Assembly: GCA_020002185.1 (NCBI GenBank)
Contig: CM034539.1
Span: forward strand, 31,463,541-31,527,540
Direction of reading: 5' to 3'
Source: Paraescarpia echinospica
Taxonomy: Eukaryota > Annelida > Polychaeta > Sabellida > Siboglinidae
DNA length: 64,000 nt
The notes below the pieces were generated by a model that did no database searches, was not told the origin of the DNA, and saw only the letters and a program-made list of their open reading frames with translations. The translations under genes were made by a program, and so were the position numbers. Shown here piece by piece: positions 22,517-47,299 of this stretch (its first letter is position 1; each line of letters starts with the position of its first letter).

Positions 22517-24960
22517 GTAAAACATTGTGTCGTCTTGGGGAACACCGAGCTAAAGAACATTTTTATTTCTGTTGTATCGATTATTAATACGATGACTTGG
22601 AGGCATGGCAAGCACATCTCCTCACAGGTGCTGAGGAGGCAACCACGCGCGCGCGGCAAATACGTAGGGAAAACGGTCCCTGGGTAATGGATTAAGTTGC
22701 TTGGGAACATGATGTAGACAATAGGCATATGTCTACCCTATGCCAATACTATAGCAATACGTATGAACTACCATATTATCTCGTCAGGGGACGAGCCTTT
22801 TTGCTAGTAGATATGCAATAGCAAAAGCCATACACGAATAGTTCGATAACCAGTGGTTTGAATGGGCATTTTGGCTAGTACTTCTAAAACAGCACAGGTG
22901 TAAAGTGTTTATTTTATATAGTGATTAGTAGTCTCGCTTAACCGACTCTCGCCTGGCTGCGTGACTTGGCCAGGTAGATAGTCTGGCTAAGAATCGCTTG
23001 TTGACTGCCCACTTGTTGACAGCCATGAGAGTTGCCACCTAGTGAATGTGCATATGATTAAAAAGCACTAAACTACGAAAACAATTTAACGTTGGTTTAT
23101 TTTGTGTGTGATATGTTTCAATATTAGTTTAATGTTGAATAGTTGTTATAGTATTATCTGATAAAAGTGTATCCTTATTTAATTTGTTATTTCATCGTAG
23201 GCCTGAGAGCCAATCATCGTCTCTACCCGAATCTGGGGTAAAGCCCACTACCGGTAACATTGGCAGGACCTTAATATTCCAGGCCGTAGTGAGAGGTCTG
23301 TGCTGCCACCTCACGGCTCCTGGATAATCGAGGCTAAGTGATTAGTGGCTGGGTAATTCCTCGTAACTGAGCGCCATCTACTGTGCAATGCCGAAACTAT
23401 AATCTACATATCTTCGTTTTTCGAATCACAAAAGCTGTGGACCTTCGAGATACACGCAAGCACACACAAGCATAATATAGATTAAAGAATTAGCCCGAAA
23501 TACCGGAACCAACAACTGAATAGTTTCAGAAGCAACATTGTAAGACAAGCCTGGCCCATTTCCGCGGCGAAACAGCGGACATGGCAACTCTGACTGAAAC
23601 CATCGAAGGCCCAAAGACTCGTCGTCCCATCTATCGGAAACTTGTTAATCCATGCAATTGTATCCGCAAGAGGACGCTAGGCATACGATTTTTTTAGATT
23701 TAGTTATAGCAAGCGTATAGTACTTGATGAAACTTCCGCTCGCCTTCGTGAACTCGCCAAGAAATGAGTCTGGAAAATAGGCCTAAGTTGAATTTTAAAC
23801 ATTCACTTGGAAATTAAAACAGTGATGCCATCTGACGTAACTGGTGATTCCACATTTCCAAAAAAGTATTTATCTATAGCAGTTATCAATGTTTACATCA
23901 TTATTGTTATGTATGTTTTCGTTAAGTAAATTAAGTTTTAAAAGTAAAAACATCATACACAATCAAAAACACTTGAAAGTAAAAGCGCGTGATACAAATT
24001 AACTACTCTGATGGTACTTGGGTTGAATAACGAAGACGTCAGTAGGGGAGACCCGGGCATAACGGGATGCACTACGTTCCCATGTCCTTCACACCCCCGT
24101 TTGCATAGCAGGGGAACAAATCGTGTTGTGTCAATCAAATACATCAAGATACGATTGCGTGTGATACTGTTTTATTGATGATACCATTAATATTTGATAA
24201 ATGGTGACCTTTCCCATTTTACCCGGATATAAAAAAACGGGACTTTTAACCGGATAAAATGTGATGAAAATTTAAACATGTGATGACAGATATATACATA
24301 GCCATTGGTCTTATTTGATCAAGTAATGAATACATCATTATACTCTATCAGCGGAATTAATAGACACGTCGTAAGCATAATATTATTATGGACATGGTGT
24401 TAGGTTTCCATTTGCAATAATTGGTTGCACCTATTAATCAACTTATTAACTTGATTATATCACTAGGCCTAAGCAGTCATATTGCTATAGTACAAACTAC
24501 TTCGCAAATCCTACGTCACAACCACTTAGCCACGCATATTCGTAGTGATCTGGCGGTTATCGCGATTGTCGAGGTCGATGTCAATTGCACATCACATCGT
24601 TTAGGTGCGGTAGATCGAGCTTTTTATTTGTATTCCGTTTATACAGTCCGTTTTTTCCCCGTTTGAATGCCTGAAAGACAATGCCGATACAAAATAATTT
24701 ATTGAGAGGAGCCTCCACTGTGCGATGCGCCACCTAGCGACCAAGCGGGTATGGAATAATCGACGTGAAAATCCAGACTTTAACTTATGAACTATGCCGA
24801 TCAACCACGTAGAAATGGAAATATAAACGAAGCAAACTAAAAAATTGTTATTGTATTGTGTGAGTTGTTTAACTATAAGTTAAATATTGAATAGCTACGA
24901 ACGCATCCATTTATAATCAAACTTGCCTATGTACCCCTAGAATAGGATATAAGATCTATA
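22517..24960. other. Unassigned sequence
   Basis: About 2.4 kb without recognisable exons, retroelement motifs or long arrays. The missing 3' exons of the decayed gene copy were looked for and not found. Confidence 0.45.
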
Positions 24961-25275
24961 CATTTTCAACGTACCCCACATGTGTCAAGAATCTCACTTC
25001 TTGTTGGGGTAAATCAGTTGTTCGGACGTAGTGTGCGCGTAATACATAAAACGAAACTTCATCTTCTTATAATCGAGCTATTTACTACTTAATGTTTTTC
25101 CTATTAGACGGCTTGAACATTGAGCGTGAAACGTTCAGGATTAATCTACGATCTCTACAATAGGACGTAAGACCTATGTCTTTAAAAATACCCCATCAAT
25201 GTTAAAGTTCTCATCTTTGATGGGGTAAATCGGTTGTTCTGAACGTAAAACGTAATGCACGCGTAAAGTATAAAA
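24945..25275. repeat. Two tandem copies of a stem-loop-bearing repeat (period about 217 bp)
   Basis: Both copies share AATAGGA(T/C)(A/G)TAAGA near the start and GGGGTAAATC(A/G)GTTGTTC at the end. Each contains a foldback: 24973-25010 (ACCCCA...TGGGGT) and 25190-25226, where ACCCCATCAA pairs perfectly with TTGATGGGGT. Confidence 0.75.
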
Positions 25276-25604
25276 CGTAAATAAACAATCTCACGAACCA
25301 CGCGGCCCCTGCGTCATGGACTAGGCTACATGAAGTAGAAGCTGATATAATAATGCGATGCTTATGTCTACTCTCATGCCAATAGCACAGCAACACGAAT
25401 ATTATTTGACAAGTCTACATTATCACAAGTAGGGCCTATCAATGGACGTGACATTAACATTCTACATTCGTCATTTTTGACAAACAACGAGTATCTGCGA
25501 GCGCTTTATAGTGTCTACGTCACGATGCTGTATGTTTTCTAACATTTGGCAAATAGTACTATTATTAACAAGGCATCCTGTCAGGTGACGGGCGTTTTGC
25601 TAGT

Positions 25605-26075
25605 TATATTATTTGAAGAGACAAGTCTACAATACATGCGAACTTCCAGCGATGATATACGGCGCGGAAACATGGACACTCACCAACCAGATAAAACACG
25701 CTAGTAGCCGGACAAACAAAGATGGAAAGAAGTATATTAAACAACACATGTCGGGAGAGAAAAACAAATATTTGGATAAGAGAGACAAAGACAAGGGTCA
25801 TAGACGAGATAGAACAAATCAGAAGATAGAAGTGAACGTGGGCAGGGTACATCAGTAGATTACGAGGTAACCGATGGACATCGCGTATCACTACATGCAG
25901 ATCTTGCGAAGAGAAACGACCTAGAGGAAGACCGGCGAGACGGTAGAGACACAAACTAAACGAGTACTGGAAGGGCACCATGTGGCAGAAGATAGCGCAA
26001 GACAGGCATATCTAGAAACGAAATGCTGAGGCCTTCGCCCAACCACAGGACACTACGGCTGCACAATCATGATGA
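25605..26075 (+). mobile_element. 3' fragment of an RTE-type LINE
   Basis: Closely matches the 3' end of the RTE element at 55720-56170: AGAGACAAGTCT, CTTCCAGCGATGA, the ACGGCGCGGAAACATGG string, and the shared end GGCTGCACAAT. It is 5'-truncated and frameshifted. Confidence 0.9.
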
Positions 26076-26079
26076 CTAA

Positions 26080-26374
26080 TTGATAAGATTTAACTAGTAT
26101 TAAGTTTATGATTACATCTCTTCATTTTGGCGATAATATCTTCTCAACAATGACAGTGATAAAACAGTTACAATAAGGTTTACTATTAAGGCATTTGAAC
26201 CCGCGCAAACACCAGTAACAATGATAGTGGTCTCGTATATAGCGCCGGTGCTCACGTCAGAGGGCACTTACCCCACCACTTACTTCCCCTGACACAACAC
26301 CAGGTGGAACCAGCATGACGTTCAGGGATGTCTGCGTGTGTGTTTGGAACACATAACACATTATCGAATACCGT
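26080..26374. other. Unassigned sequence
   Basis: Nothing recognisable. Confidence 0.4.
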
Positions 26375-26565
26375 GCTTAGAGCGTCGGATCCTCAATCGA
26401 GAGAATCGAATATTGGGATAGTTCGTTTATTCTACGTTGATCCACTTCACTCATATGTATGAATAAATATCTGGTTGTAGACAGTGTTGACTGTATGTCT
26501 ACGAATATTCTTCGGGCATTGATTGCAGCGTGGCTGGGTGGTGTCATTACACAGTAAAACAATAA
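26375..26565 (+). mobile_element. SINE fragment (plus)
   Basis: Degraded tRNA-like head (GCTTAGAGCGTCGGATCCTC) followed by the family body: tatgaataaatatctgg, AGACAGTGTTGACTGTATG and GCAGCGTGGCTGGGTGG. Confidence 0.65.
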
Positions 26566-26654
26566 ACATTTTATCACATTTATTTCTAAAAAGCCGTGCC
26601 ACGCAATACATAATTTAACGACGTGAAATAAAAATCAAGACATCATCAATGTAT

Positions 26655-27078
26655 TTGACATAATCGGTGTAAAAGACTCACTTGTTGGAGCCATGATTTC
26701 TTAATACATGTTAAAGGCGAAATCATATCAACTATATTTATTGTAATCGGTGTAAACAACTCACTTGTTGGAGCCATGATGTCTTAATACATGTTAAATG
26801 CGAAATCATATCAACTATATTTATTGCAATCGGTGTAAACAACTCACTTATTGGAGCCATGATGTCTTAATACATGTTAAAGGCGAAATCATATCAACTA
26901 TATTTATTGTAATCGGTGTAAACAACTCACTTGTTGGAGCCATGATGTCTTAATACATGTTAAAGGCGAAATCATATCAACTATATTTATTGTAATCGGT
27001 GTAAACAACTCACTTATTGGAGCCATGATGTCTTAATACATGTTAAAGGCGAAATCGTAACAACTATATTTATTGTAC
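26655..27078. repeat. 83-bp tandem repeat, 5 copies, at the gene's 3' end
   Basis: Units start at about 26663, 26746, 26829, 26912 and 26995 and are nearly identical (core GGAGCCATGATGTCTTAATA). Each carries tatatttattg, which on the minus strand is CAATAAATATA. The array therefore supplies repeated AATAAA poly(A) signals just downstream of the minus-strand gene. Confidence 0.93.
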
Positions 27079-27454
27079 TGTGGCTTATTTGAACGCAAAT
27101 TAATGATAACATTATGTAAGCAATTCATAAATTCATATTACTCTTAATGCTTAAACGGTATGCATGCATATGAAAACTTTACAACTATTAAATTCGAAGT
27201 AATTTTAACACTACCTACGCTAAGAAATTACTTCTTCAAAACGTTTACATTCGAATTCAGTTTCTGTTATTTTGAGCATGTTAAAATGCCTACTAGTGCG
27301 TCACTTGATAATTACGTTGTGCACTACACTGCAGAAACCAGCCAGTTGTGTACAGTATTTATGCTTTCTACGTGTAGGCGCGCTCCTTTTTTCGTAGCCG
27401 TTTCTGTTGTCCGAAGTCACAAGTTCTTCCCACGCTTCAGGTGACGTCACGGGT

Positions 27455-39677
<12,223 letters not shown>

Positions 39678-40452
39678 CTGCAACATAAATGTAATTTATT
39701 TTTCACGTAAATCCACGACAAATCCTTATTTAAAGTTATTATTACTATATTTTTGTAACATGTAGCGTAATGCTACACTGAACCCTGTTATATCTGCCTA
39801 TTGTGAACGTGAAAACGATACGCCCTGAACAAAAACGGTGTTTGCTCAAGGAAGTGTATTAGTAACAAGTATCTACATATTTGAAAAAGACTACCGTTTT
39901 AATGGGCACATAAGAAAAACCCACAGTCAAATATAATCCATTCTTAAGTTTAAGGAGCATTTATCAAAATGAAAAAAAACCACTGCCGTGTCACAGAGGA
40001 TAAATACTATTTCAGTGGCACAACGGTGAAAGTGTCCTTGTGATGCGTCCCTGTGTTGACATGTTTCAGTAGACAAGATCACTGTTACGGAGAAAAAAAT
40101 GATTTTAAAGAGGAAAATTGGTCTAAGAATAATGTTAGTGAAACTGTCCCCATTGGATATCTAACTTATTGGTTTTGAATGTGTTATGCTCATGCAAATA
40201 AACCAATCCTGCCATCAGTTTTTGCACTGAAAGGCAGGGTGTCGTTTCTACGTACGAAAGTTAAATTATTATTTAAACCTACGTTCATTTGACGATCGCA
40301 CATCATCACTAATAACTATTCCGAATCGCTACATATGAATTGATAATAGGTGTTATCATAATTCTTTTCCAATGATAATTACAGTTAATCATTAGTAAAG
40401 TATGATATAGATCATCACCTATCATCAGTCGAACAAACCACGTTTCTCTTAC

Positions 40453-40521
40453 CTTGAGAGAGTGAGAGTCGAGGAACTGCTCGCAACTGGTACTTTGGGT
40501 CGCTCCGCCCCGTATTTATAC
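40453..40521 (-). promoter_or_regulatory. TATA promoter and noncoding first exon of the CAP gene
   Basis: The minus strand carries TATAAATA at 40520-40513 in a GGTATAAATACGGGG context. About 60 nt later there is a consensus donor, CTCAAG|GTAAGA, at 40453/40452. Coding exon 1 starts right at an acceptor, so a noncoding exon from about 40489 to 40453 explains the 5' UTR. The start site is inferred from the TATA spacing. Confidence 0.75.
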
Positions 40522-40769
40522 CACAACTACGCGTCATCGGAAAAAACACAGCCAGGGCAATGTACGAACACGTTGAATGCACTCACCTTGACGAATCCAG
40601 TACCGTCAAAGTGCATGACCTCTTATTCAGTTGGACGTATATTAGTCCAGTGGCAGAACCCGATATTTTCACAAAACCTTGTCACATCTCCCTAAAATAA
40701 TTTCTTTGCAATTTTGATTAGTCCATGTCACCTAGTAACAAAATGCACTGGGTGTGGACTTCACACCCG

Positions 40770-41060
40770 CTTGCATTTTTCAGATATCAATATGGCCGCC
40801 GAAATGCTAGAAAAACGCAACTTCTGAACGATTTGACCTAGGAAAGTGATCTTGGGGTTTAAACATAGGTTTTTGGGGGCAAGGAATGTATTTCTGAGAT
40901 TTTCATCAAGATTAGTTGAGTTCTTATTGCAGAAAAATCCAATATGGCTGCCAAAATGACTTCCGAAACGCCGAAAGCCCTTAAAATTCTCATAACGTTA
41001 GAATTATATGAGATACAGTGATGATGTTTGTGTTAAATTCATGTTTTTTTCAGGTGGTTA
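40770..41060 (+). repeat. Dispersed repeat with ATGGCNGCC motifs, plus copy
   Basis: Shares TTTTTGGGGGCAAGGAAT, TTCTTATTGCAGAA(A/C)AATCCAAT and CCAAAATGAC with the minus-strand copy at 45190-45430. The element boundary is unknown. Confidence 0.8.
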
Positions 41061-42005
41061 AATTCGTTGGGGTATATTTGACGATGCTTAGAATATAAGG
41101 TCATGTCAAATAGGTAGAAATCAAGGTCATTTGAGGTCCTGAAACCCTTAACATGTTTTAGAATTTGAGCGTTAAAGATGCAGCAAAGCAAATCAAAACC
41201 TCTTTCATGGGGGTTTTGATGAAGTCGTATCCAAGTGCATACATCATCTATACACCTGAAGGTAAAGTCACATGCTAAGGCAAAGGTCTAGTCCTGGAAT
41301 CTTTATAATGCCATAGCTAGACCATTAGTAGGTCATACTGTGTGATCTCTGATGCTGCACTTGTCACAATCTCGTCACCTTGTTGCATTCCATGAATCTT
41401 TGTCACTATGATCAACACGACCTGCCAAATAATGTATACGTAATACAACCCACTCTGCGCTTGAATCATTATACTTTTAAACCATCAATTCCTGTACGAG
41501 GTATAAGAATGTCCATAAAAAGTTACATTTCACAAGACTCCAAATTTATTTTTATGGCGCAGTGTAAACATGTATCTTACAGTATAGGCGAATGCAAAAA
41601 TGTGACATTTCTTCAAATATATGTTTTCATAAGGGGTAATCTTGAATGCCTAGTAGGCCAAAACAGGCTGTCTGAGTTGATAGTCCTCTTTGGAAACTGT
41701 ATCTGTAAGCGCATAATTTACGCGGCATCCATATTAAAATAATACGTTTCGGTTGGTTTAATGTATCAGCTCTAGATGACTATTGCTAGATTTCCCATTT
41801 TTGTAATTTTAAAAAGGATATCATATGAATTATATTTGTCCGTGACTATTTTCAGTACCGTTACCCACAAGTTTGCATTGACACACAGCTCACACAATAA
41901 CGCTTTTTTCATTCGATTGAAGAGCACAAAGTGTTGGACCAGGAGGCCACCTACGCCAGAGTCATATGTTTTCTAGTCAGCAACAGAGATCTCGACTTAC
42001 CGCAA
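41060..42005. other. Unassigned sequence
   Basis: A 120-codon frame at 41380-41742 has no recognisable domain, biased composition or splice context. I do not call it a gene. Confidence 0.4.
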
Positions 42006-42009
42006 GTAC

Positions 42010-43361
42010 TCTAAACCGAGCTGGCAGCCTACACACCCCTCCATGTTCGATCCAGCTGGGAGCATGAGAGTAGCGACCGGCAAATCAACCCTCAAGAAAA
42101 AACGTTGCTGTGGAAATCACACTGAGGGCTTGGGGCTCTCAGACTGCTGTGGTCATTGATATCTCCACTGCTCTCTTGACAATTAATTGACCTGCAAAGG
42201 GCTAAGTCTAGACGTATGTTCAAGGTTTCAAAGTCTGTTTGGCCTCCAAACTCTTTGAAAGCAACGAACAGCTAGCATTTGACAGGTACCAGGACTACTC
42301 AACCAAGAGCAGCACCCGAGCGCGTTGTGTCTTCAAGGGTCCATAAACTCAACCTGAAGTCACCACTACCAGCCCGTGATTCACTGCTGAAATGTATTCA
42401 CAACAAGGTGCAGGTGAACCACTTGCTATAGAAATCCTGAACGACAACGACTTCCTCAACAATGCCACACAGGACCATCACCTTGTGGTGACCGGAGAAG
42501 ATGCAGTTCCAACTCAAGTGTTCAAAGGGCGCAAACAACTTCATTTGCTTCTAAACATGAGGAGGCAGACATCATCATGACTCGGCTGGCCCTTTTCATT
42601 GGCCAGGATCCTCAAGCAAGGGTCTCCGCTGACGACTCGGATGTTTTTGTTCTACTTCACCATTATGCAGCCCAAAACCTGCAGTGTCCCATGGTCCATG
42701 GCCGAACATGTGTGGACATCCCAGCAACTGTGAAGAAGCATTCCAGTAGCATCTCACAGGTTCTTGCACTGCATGCCTTAAATGGATGTGATATTGTGGC
42801 GGCCACTTACGGAATTAGAAAGATAAAAAAATGCCATATCAGTAGCAAAGCCGGGATTGAAACTCTACACTATCGGTAAATTTGATTGTAATATGGAGCA
42901 GGTCGAGAGGGAGGCAACTGCTTTGATGGTTGCATGTTATGGTAGCAAGCTAAAGTGTGACTCCATGACAGAGTGCCGTCAACACATGTGGGGGCTGAAC
43001 ATTGGAAACAGTACTGCCTCTGCCCCCAAACTATGCTCTCTCCCACCAACAACTCACGTATTTGTCCAGAATGCCCTAGAATCGGACACCCCTCTCTCAA
43101 CCCAGTAGAGTTGAAAAGGGAGGCAGACCATGCCCTATATCCTCGCATTGTTGTTGGGGAGGACCGCTAACTCCCGAGACTCTACTCAAGCTCATACGAT
43201 GCGGCTGTGAGTCAGAGCAACCCTGTAAAAGCAACAACTGTGGATGTACTGCACGTCAAGTCGCAGCACCATGTTTAGGCCTGTGGGGAGGACTTGGATG
43301 CAACAACCCATTCAATAGGAAGGCGTCTACAGAGGATGAAGATGACGAGGATCAGGAGTAA
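42010..43361 (+). pseudogene. C-terminal half of a transposon-associated gene family
   Basis: Plus-strand segments in shifting frames give a recognisable order. There is an N-terminal piece at about 42270-42400 (STKSSTRAR...), VVTGEDAVPTQV (about 42485-42525), RVSADDSDVFVLLHHYAAQN (42610-42680), VLALHALNGCDIVAATYGI (42760-42820), and a Cys-rich end, RCGCESEQPCKSNNCGC (about 43190-43240). An acidic tail follows to a TAA at 43359-43361. The (D)DSDVFVLL and HALxGCD motifs belong to a large family of uncharacterised proteins that spread with transposable elements in fish and invertebrates. Frameshifts near 42560 and 42870 make it a pseudogene. The function of the family is unknown to me. Confidence 0.72.
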
Positions 43362-43422
43362 TTGTGCCATAATGTTAATGAGGCACATCGTGATGGTTTT
43401 TTGGTATATTGTTTGATATAAT

Positions 43423-44813
43423 TGTGTCCAGTTGATCATCTAATAATTGTACTCTACTTGGATAGTGTTGGTTACAGCTGCCTGATGTGTCCAGTTGATC
43501 ATCTAATAGTTGTACTCTACTTGGATAGTGTTGGTTACAGCTGCCTGATGTGTCCAGTTGATCATCTAATAGTTGTACTCTACTTGGATAGTGTTGGTTA
43601 CAGCTGCCTGATGTGTCCAGCTGATCATCTAATAGTTGTACTCTACTTGGATAGTGTTGGTTACAGCTGCCTGATGTGTCCAGTTGATCATCTAATAGTT
43701 GTACTCTACTTGGATAGTGTTGGTTACAGCTGCCTGATGTGTCCAGTTGATCATCTAATAGTTGTACTCTACTTGGATAGTGTTGGTTACAGCTGCCTGA
43801 TGTGTCCAGTTGATCATCCAATAGTTGTACTCTGCTTGGATAGTGTTGGTTACAGCTGCCTGATGTGTCCAGTTGATCATCCAATAGTTGTACTCTACTT
43901 GGATAGTGTTGGTTACAGCTGCCTGATGTGTCCAGTTGATCATCTAATAGTTGTACTCTACTTGGATAGTGTTGGTAACAGCTGCTTGATGTGTCCAGTT
44001 GATCATCTAATAGTTGTACTCTACTTGGATAGTGTTGGTAACAGCTGCTTGATGTGTCCAGTTGATCATCTAATAGTTGTACTCTACTTGGATAGTGTTG
44101 GTTACAGCTGCCTGATGTGTCCAATTGATCATCTAATAGTTGTACTCTACCTGGATAGTGTTGGTTACAGCTGCCTGATGTGTCCAGTTGATCATCTAAT
44201 AGTTGTACTCTACTTGGATAGTGTTGGTTACAGCTGCCTGATGTGTCCAGTTGATCATCTAATAGTTGTACTCTACTTGGATAGTGTTGGTTACAGCTGC
44301 CTGATGTGTCCAGTTGATCATCTAATAGTTGTACTCTACTTGGATAGTGTTGGTTACAGCTGCCTGATGTGTCCAGTTGATCATCTAATAGTTGTACTCT
44401 ACTTGGATAGTGTTGGTTACAGCTGCTTGATGTGTCCAGTTGATCATCTAATAGTTGTACTCTACTTGGATAGTGTTGGTTACAGCTGCCTGATGTGTCC
44501 AGTTGATCATCTAATAGTTGTACTCTACTTGGATAGTGTTGGTTACAGCTGCTTGATGTGTTCAGTTGATCATCTAATAGTTGTACCCTACTTGGATAGT
44601 GTTGGTTACAGCTGCCTGATGTGTCCATTTGATCATCTAATAGTTGTACTCTACTTGGATAGTGTTGGTTACAGCTGCTTGATGTGTTCAGTTGATCATC
44701 TAATAGTTGTACTCTACTTGGATAGTGTTGGTTACAGCTGCCTGATGTGTCCAGTTGATCATCTAATAGTTGTACTCTACTTGGATAGTGTTGGTTACAG
44801 CTGCCTGATGTGC
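43423..44813. repeat. 63-bp satellite, 22 copies, open in both directions
   Basis: The 63-bp unit (core TCTAATAGTTGTACTCTACT) is repeated about 22 times with few substitutions. The plus strand is open for 470 codons with an ATG in every unit (MCPVDHLIVVLYLDSVG...). The minus strand is open for 417 codons (DTSGSCNQHYPSRVQLLDDQ repeating), and a second minus frame is also largely open. It starts about 60 bp after the stop of the preceding pseudogene. Confidence 0.96.
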
Positions 44814-44819
44814 TCTGTA

Positions 44820-45185
44820 ATGAAGTCGAAGTAATATTATGATAATACTAACAATAATAATATATCGATATGTAAGCTTTCTGAAACGGTCACAAGTCAC
44901 TGAAACTTACAGTATTTGTTTACTGACAATACTTTGAAGAGTTCATAATGGATTGTAATCAATAAATAGCCTGTTCAATTGATATGTCCGTTTCAATTTG
45001 ATTATTGTGTATCAACAGACAAGTACCAACAATAGTAGTTGGCTTCAGATATTTAGCCTTCAGACATCCATTTGGAGGACATATGATTATTTGGCTGCGT
45101 AAGGATTTCTCACATCGTCATGAAAACACCAGAATCGGAATCCTTGACCACAAAACCCTACATCCAAACACCAATATCGTCGTTC
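44820..45185. other. Sequence between satellite and dispersed repeat
   Basis: 45060-45185 is weakly similar, in reverse, to the adjoining repeat (GGTCAAGGATTCCGATTCTG on the minus strand). Otherwise nothing recognisable. Confidence 0.4.
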
Positions 45186-45189
45186 TGTG

Positions 45190-45430
45190 TCAACTAGCTC
45201 CTACATTATGGCATTTTAAAAGATTTTTTAGCATTTCGGCAGTCATTTTGGCAGGCACATTGGATTGTTCTGCAATAAGAACTGATGCAATTTTGATGAA
45301 AACATCAGAAATAGATTCCTTGCCCCCAAAAATATATGCCTAGACCCCAAGATCAACTTCCTATATCACTTCGTTCAGAAGTTATGTCATTTCTATAATT
45401 TCGGCGGCCATCTTGGACGCTGAAAAATTC
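45190..45430 (-). repeat. Dispersed repeat, minus copy
   Basis: Reverse complement of the repeat at 40770-41060. It includes ccaagatggccgccg on the minus strand at the outer end, so the two copies form an inverted pair around 42-45 kb. Confidence 0.8.
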
Positions 45431-45990
45431 AAACGCACACAAATGCATACGTACACGCACACTCATTCGCCCACGCACGCACACGCACCCGCCCACCACA
45501 CCAACGCGCGCGCGCGAGAACGCACACACACACACGCATACACCATTGAGCACTGGACATGGGGCGGGCACTGGGCACTGGGCACTTGACACTGGAAACT
45601 GAGCACTGGACTTGACAATAGAATGTTCATTGGTAGGGCAAAGGTGATAAGTAGATGGTTAATTTGCCTCTGTAAAGCGCGCGAGGCCGCCGTAATGATG
45701 ATGATGATAATGATGACGATAACTATGACTATGACGATAGTGATGACGATGATGACGAAAGCTTCGTTGATTAAACTGCTGCAATTTCTTTGATTAAATG
45801 TTACAGTACAAAACTTGCACACACGCACGCACGCACACACATACGCTGCCCCTATAATGATAATGATGATGGTGATAATGATGACGATGATGATGTTGAC
45901 GATTATGATGTTGACGATGATGATGTTGACGATGATGATTACTATGGTGACGATGACGACGATGTTGGCTATGACGTTGGTGATGTGGAA
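45430..45990. repeat. CA/CG microsatellite and (GAT)n tracts
   Basis: CA/GC-rich at 45430-45545, GAT-rich at 45690-45765 and 45855-45990. Between them, 45545-45660 contains CACTGG-type short repeats also found at 49935-50045. Confidence 0.9.
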
Positions 45991-46019
45991 GGTGGTGACA
46001 TCGTCGTTGATTTAATTGC

Positions 46020-46920
46020 TGCAGCTACCTTGATTAAGTGTTACAAAAACGCATTGCTTTGCGGAAGACGTTATCCATGTGTCGAGATGGAATGCATTTA
46101 AATGTCTCTGTTGTTAGTTATAATAACCAATACAGAACGCATTGTTTTTGTTCAGGCTCAATAACCGCGAACGTTTCAATATCATCAAAATAGTGAGGAC
46201 ATAACACACATTCGCTTATGTCAATAACGTAACAAAACGGGGACACGGTATAATGTAGGCGCCTAGCACCGCTACGGATATTGCTATAGTCATTCAAATG
46301 TGTGCACGGTATAAACTCTACGATTACACTAGGTTTAATTAATATTTTGTTCAGTAGCGTAATCTTTTGGCAGAAACGTGACAGATTCAGACATGACGAA
46401 TACTACCCAGTACAAACTAGTCTTGATTTAAAGCTGGTAAGAAGGCTGTATGTCTCTTTCATAGAACAAAGTACTTAATCAAGGCGCATTCAATTGATGA
46501 GGATATACCACGTGTTACACAGCGTGTGGATTAACTATGGTGTATTTGAGAATGTGTGTGCTATTATTACAATTGTTTAAGCTCTCCAGGACATACGTCC
46601 ACTGTCTACACATCACTACCGATGCACTGTATTGTAATTAGTGTATGAACACGTTAACTAAAACTCGCAGTCGGTTTAATAAAGAGCGCGAACTTTAATA
46701 TTGTATTGGTATATCTGTTAACTTGATATAGTGTGAGTAGTTTTATATCACAATGTACAGCACTGGGGTCGAGTTCATAGTCACTTGGACCACTCAGACA
46801 ACGGGAATAAATGGATAGTGTAAAATTATTATTAATTAAGTTATAAATTATTGTTATACGTAGTTAGGGGTGGTATGAGTCAGTCATGCTTGCGGTTAGG
46901 GTCAGTTGTAGAAAATATAA
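46020..46920. other. Unassigned sequence
   Basis: Nothing recognisable. Confidence 0.4.
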
Positions 46921-46924
46921 AGGT

Positions 46925-47130
46925 ATGTTCTTATATAACGCGATATCCTGTCCTTACGACTGCTCAGAGCACTTTACATTTTACTCCCTAGCAGTTACGT
47001 TGAATTGTAACCATATTGACATCCCTGGGAAACATTAAGCCACACTGTATGTACTACGCGAAGACTATTCGTACACAAATACCCGCCACTGTCTACAGCA
47101 AGGTACTCTCTCATACAGCTGTGTGAACTC
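46925..47130 (-). mobile_element. SINE body fragment (minus)
   Basis: Tail-like ATATAACGCGATATCC and CTCAGAGCACTTTACATTTTA, then CGCGAAGACTATTCGTACAC and the GGTACTCTCTCATACAGCTG segment of the family body. Confidence 0.7.
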
Positions 47131-47299
47131 ACCTCGGAATCAGACATGTTAGCTGGGTGTGTGTGACGTGACTGACAATTTTATTTCTACTCGGTGACAT
47201 ACTTAGTTTTCACTATTTTCGATGGCCGATCCATTCATACACCATTTATATTAATCATACAACACGTGTTGATATATGTACAAAGGCTACAAGTTAAAA

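Noticed and set aside
22517..24960. Later CAP exons of the plus-strand copy
   Set aside because: I looked for equivalents of the YGENLY, GHYTQ and VCNYSP exons on the plus strand downstream and found none.
41380..41742. 120-codon plus-strand frame as a gene
   Set aside because: No recognisable domain, no splice or promoter context and AT-rich sequence; a frame of this length is compatible with chance.
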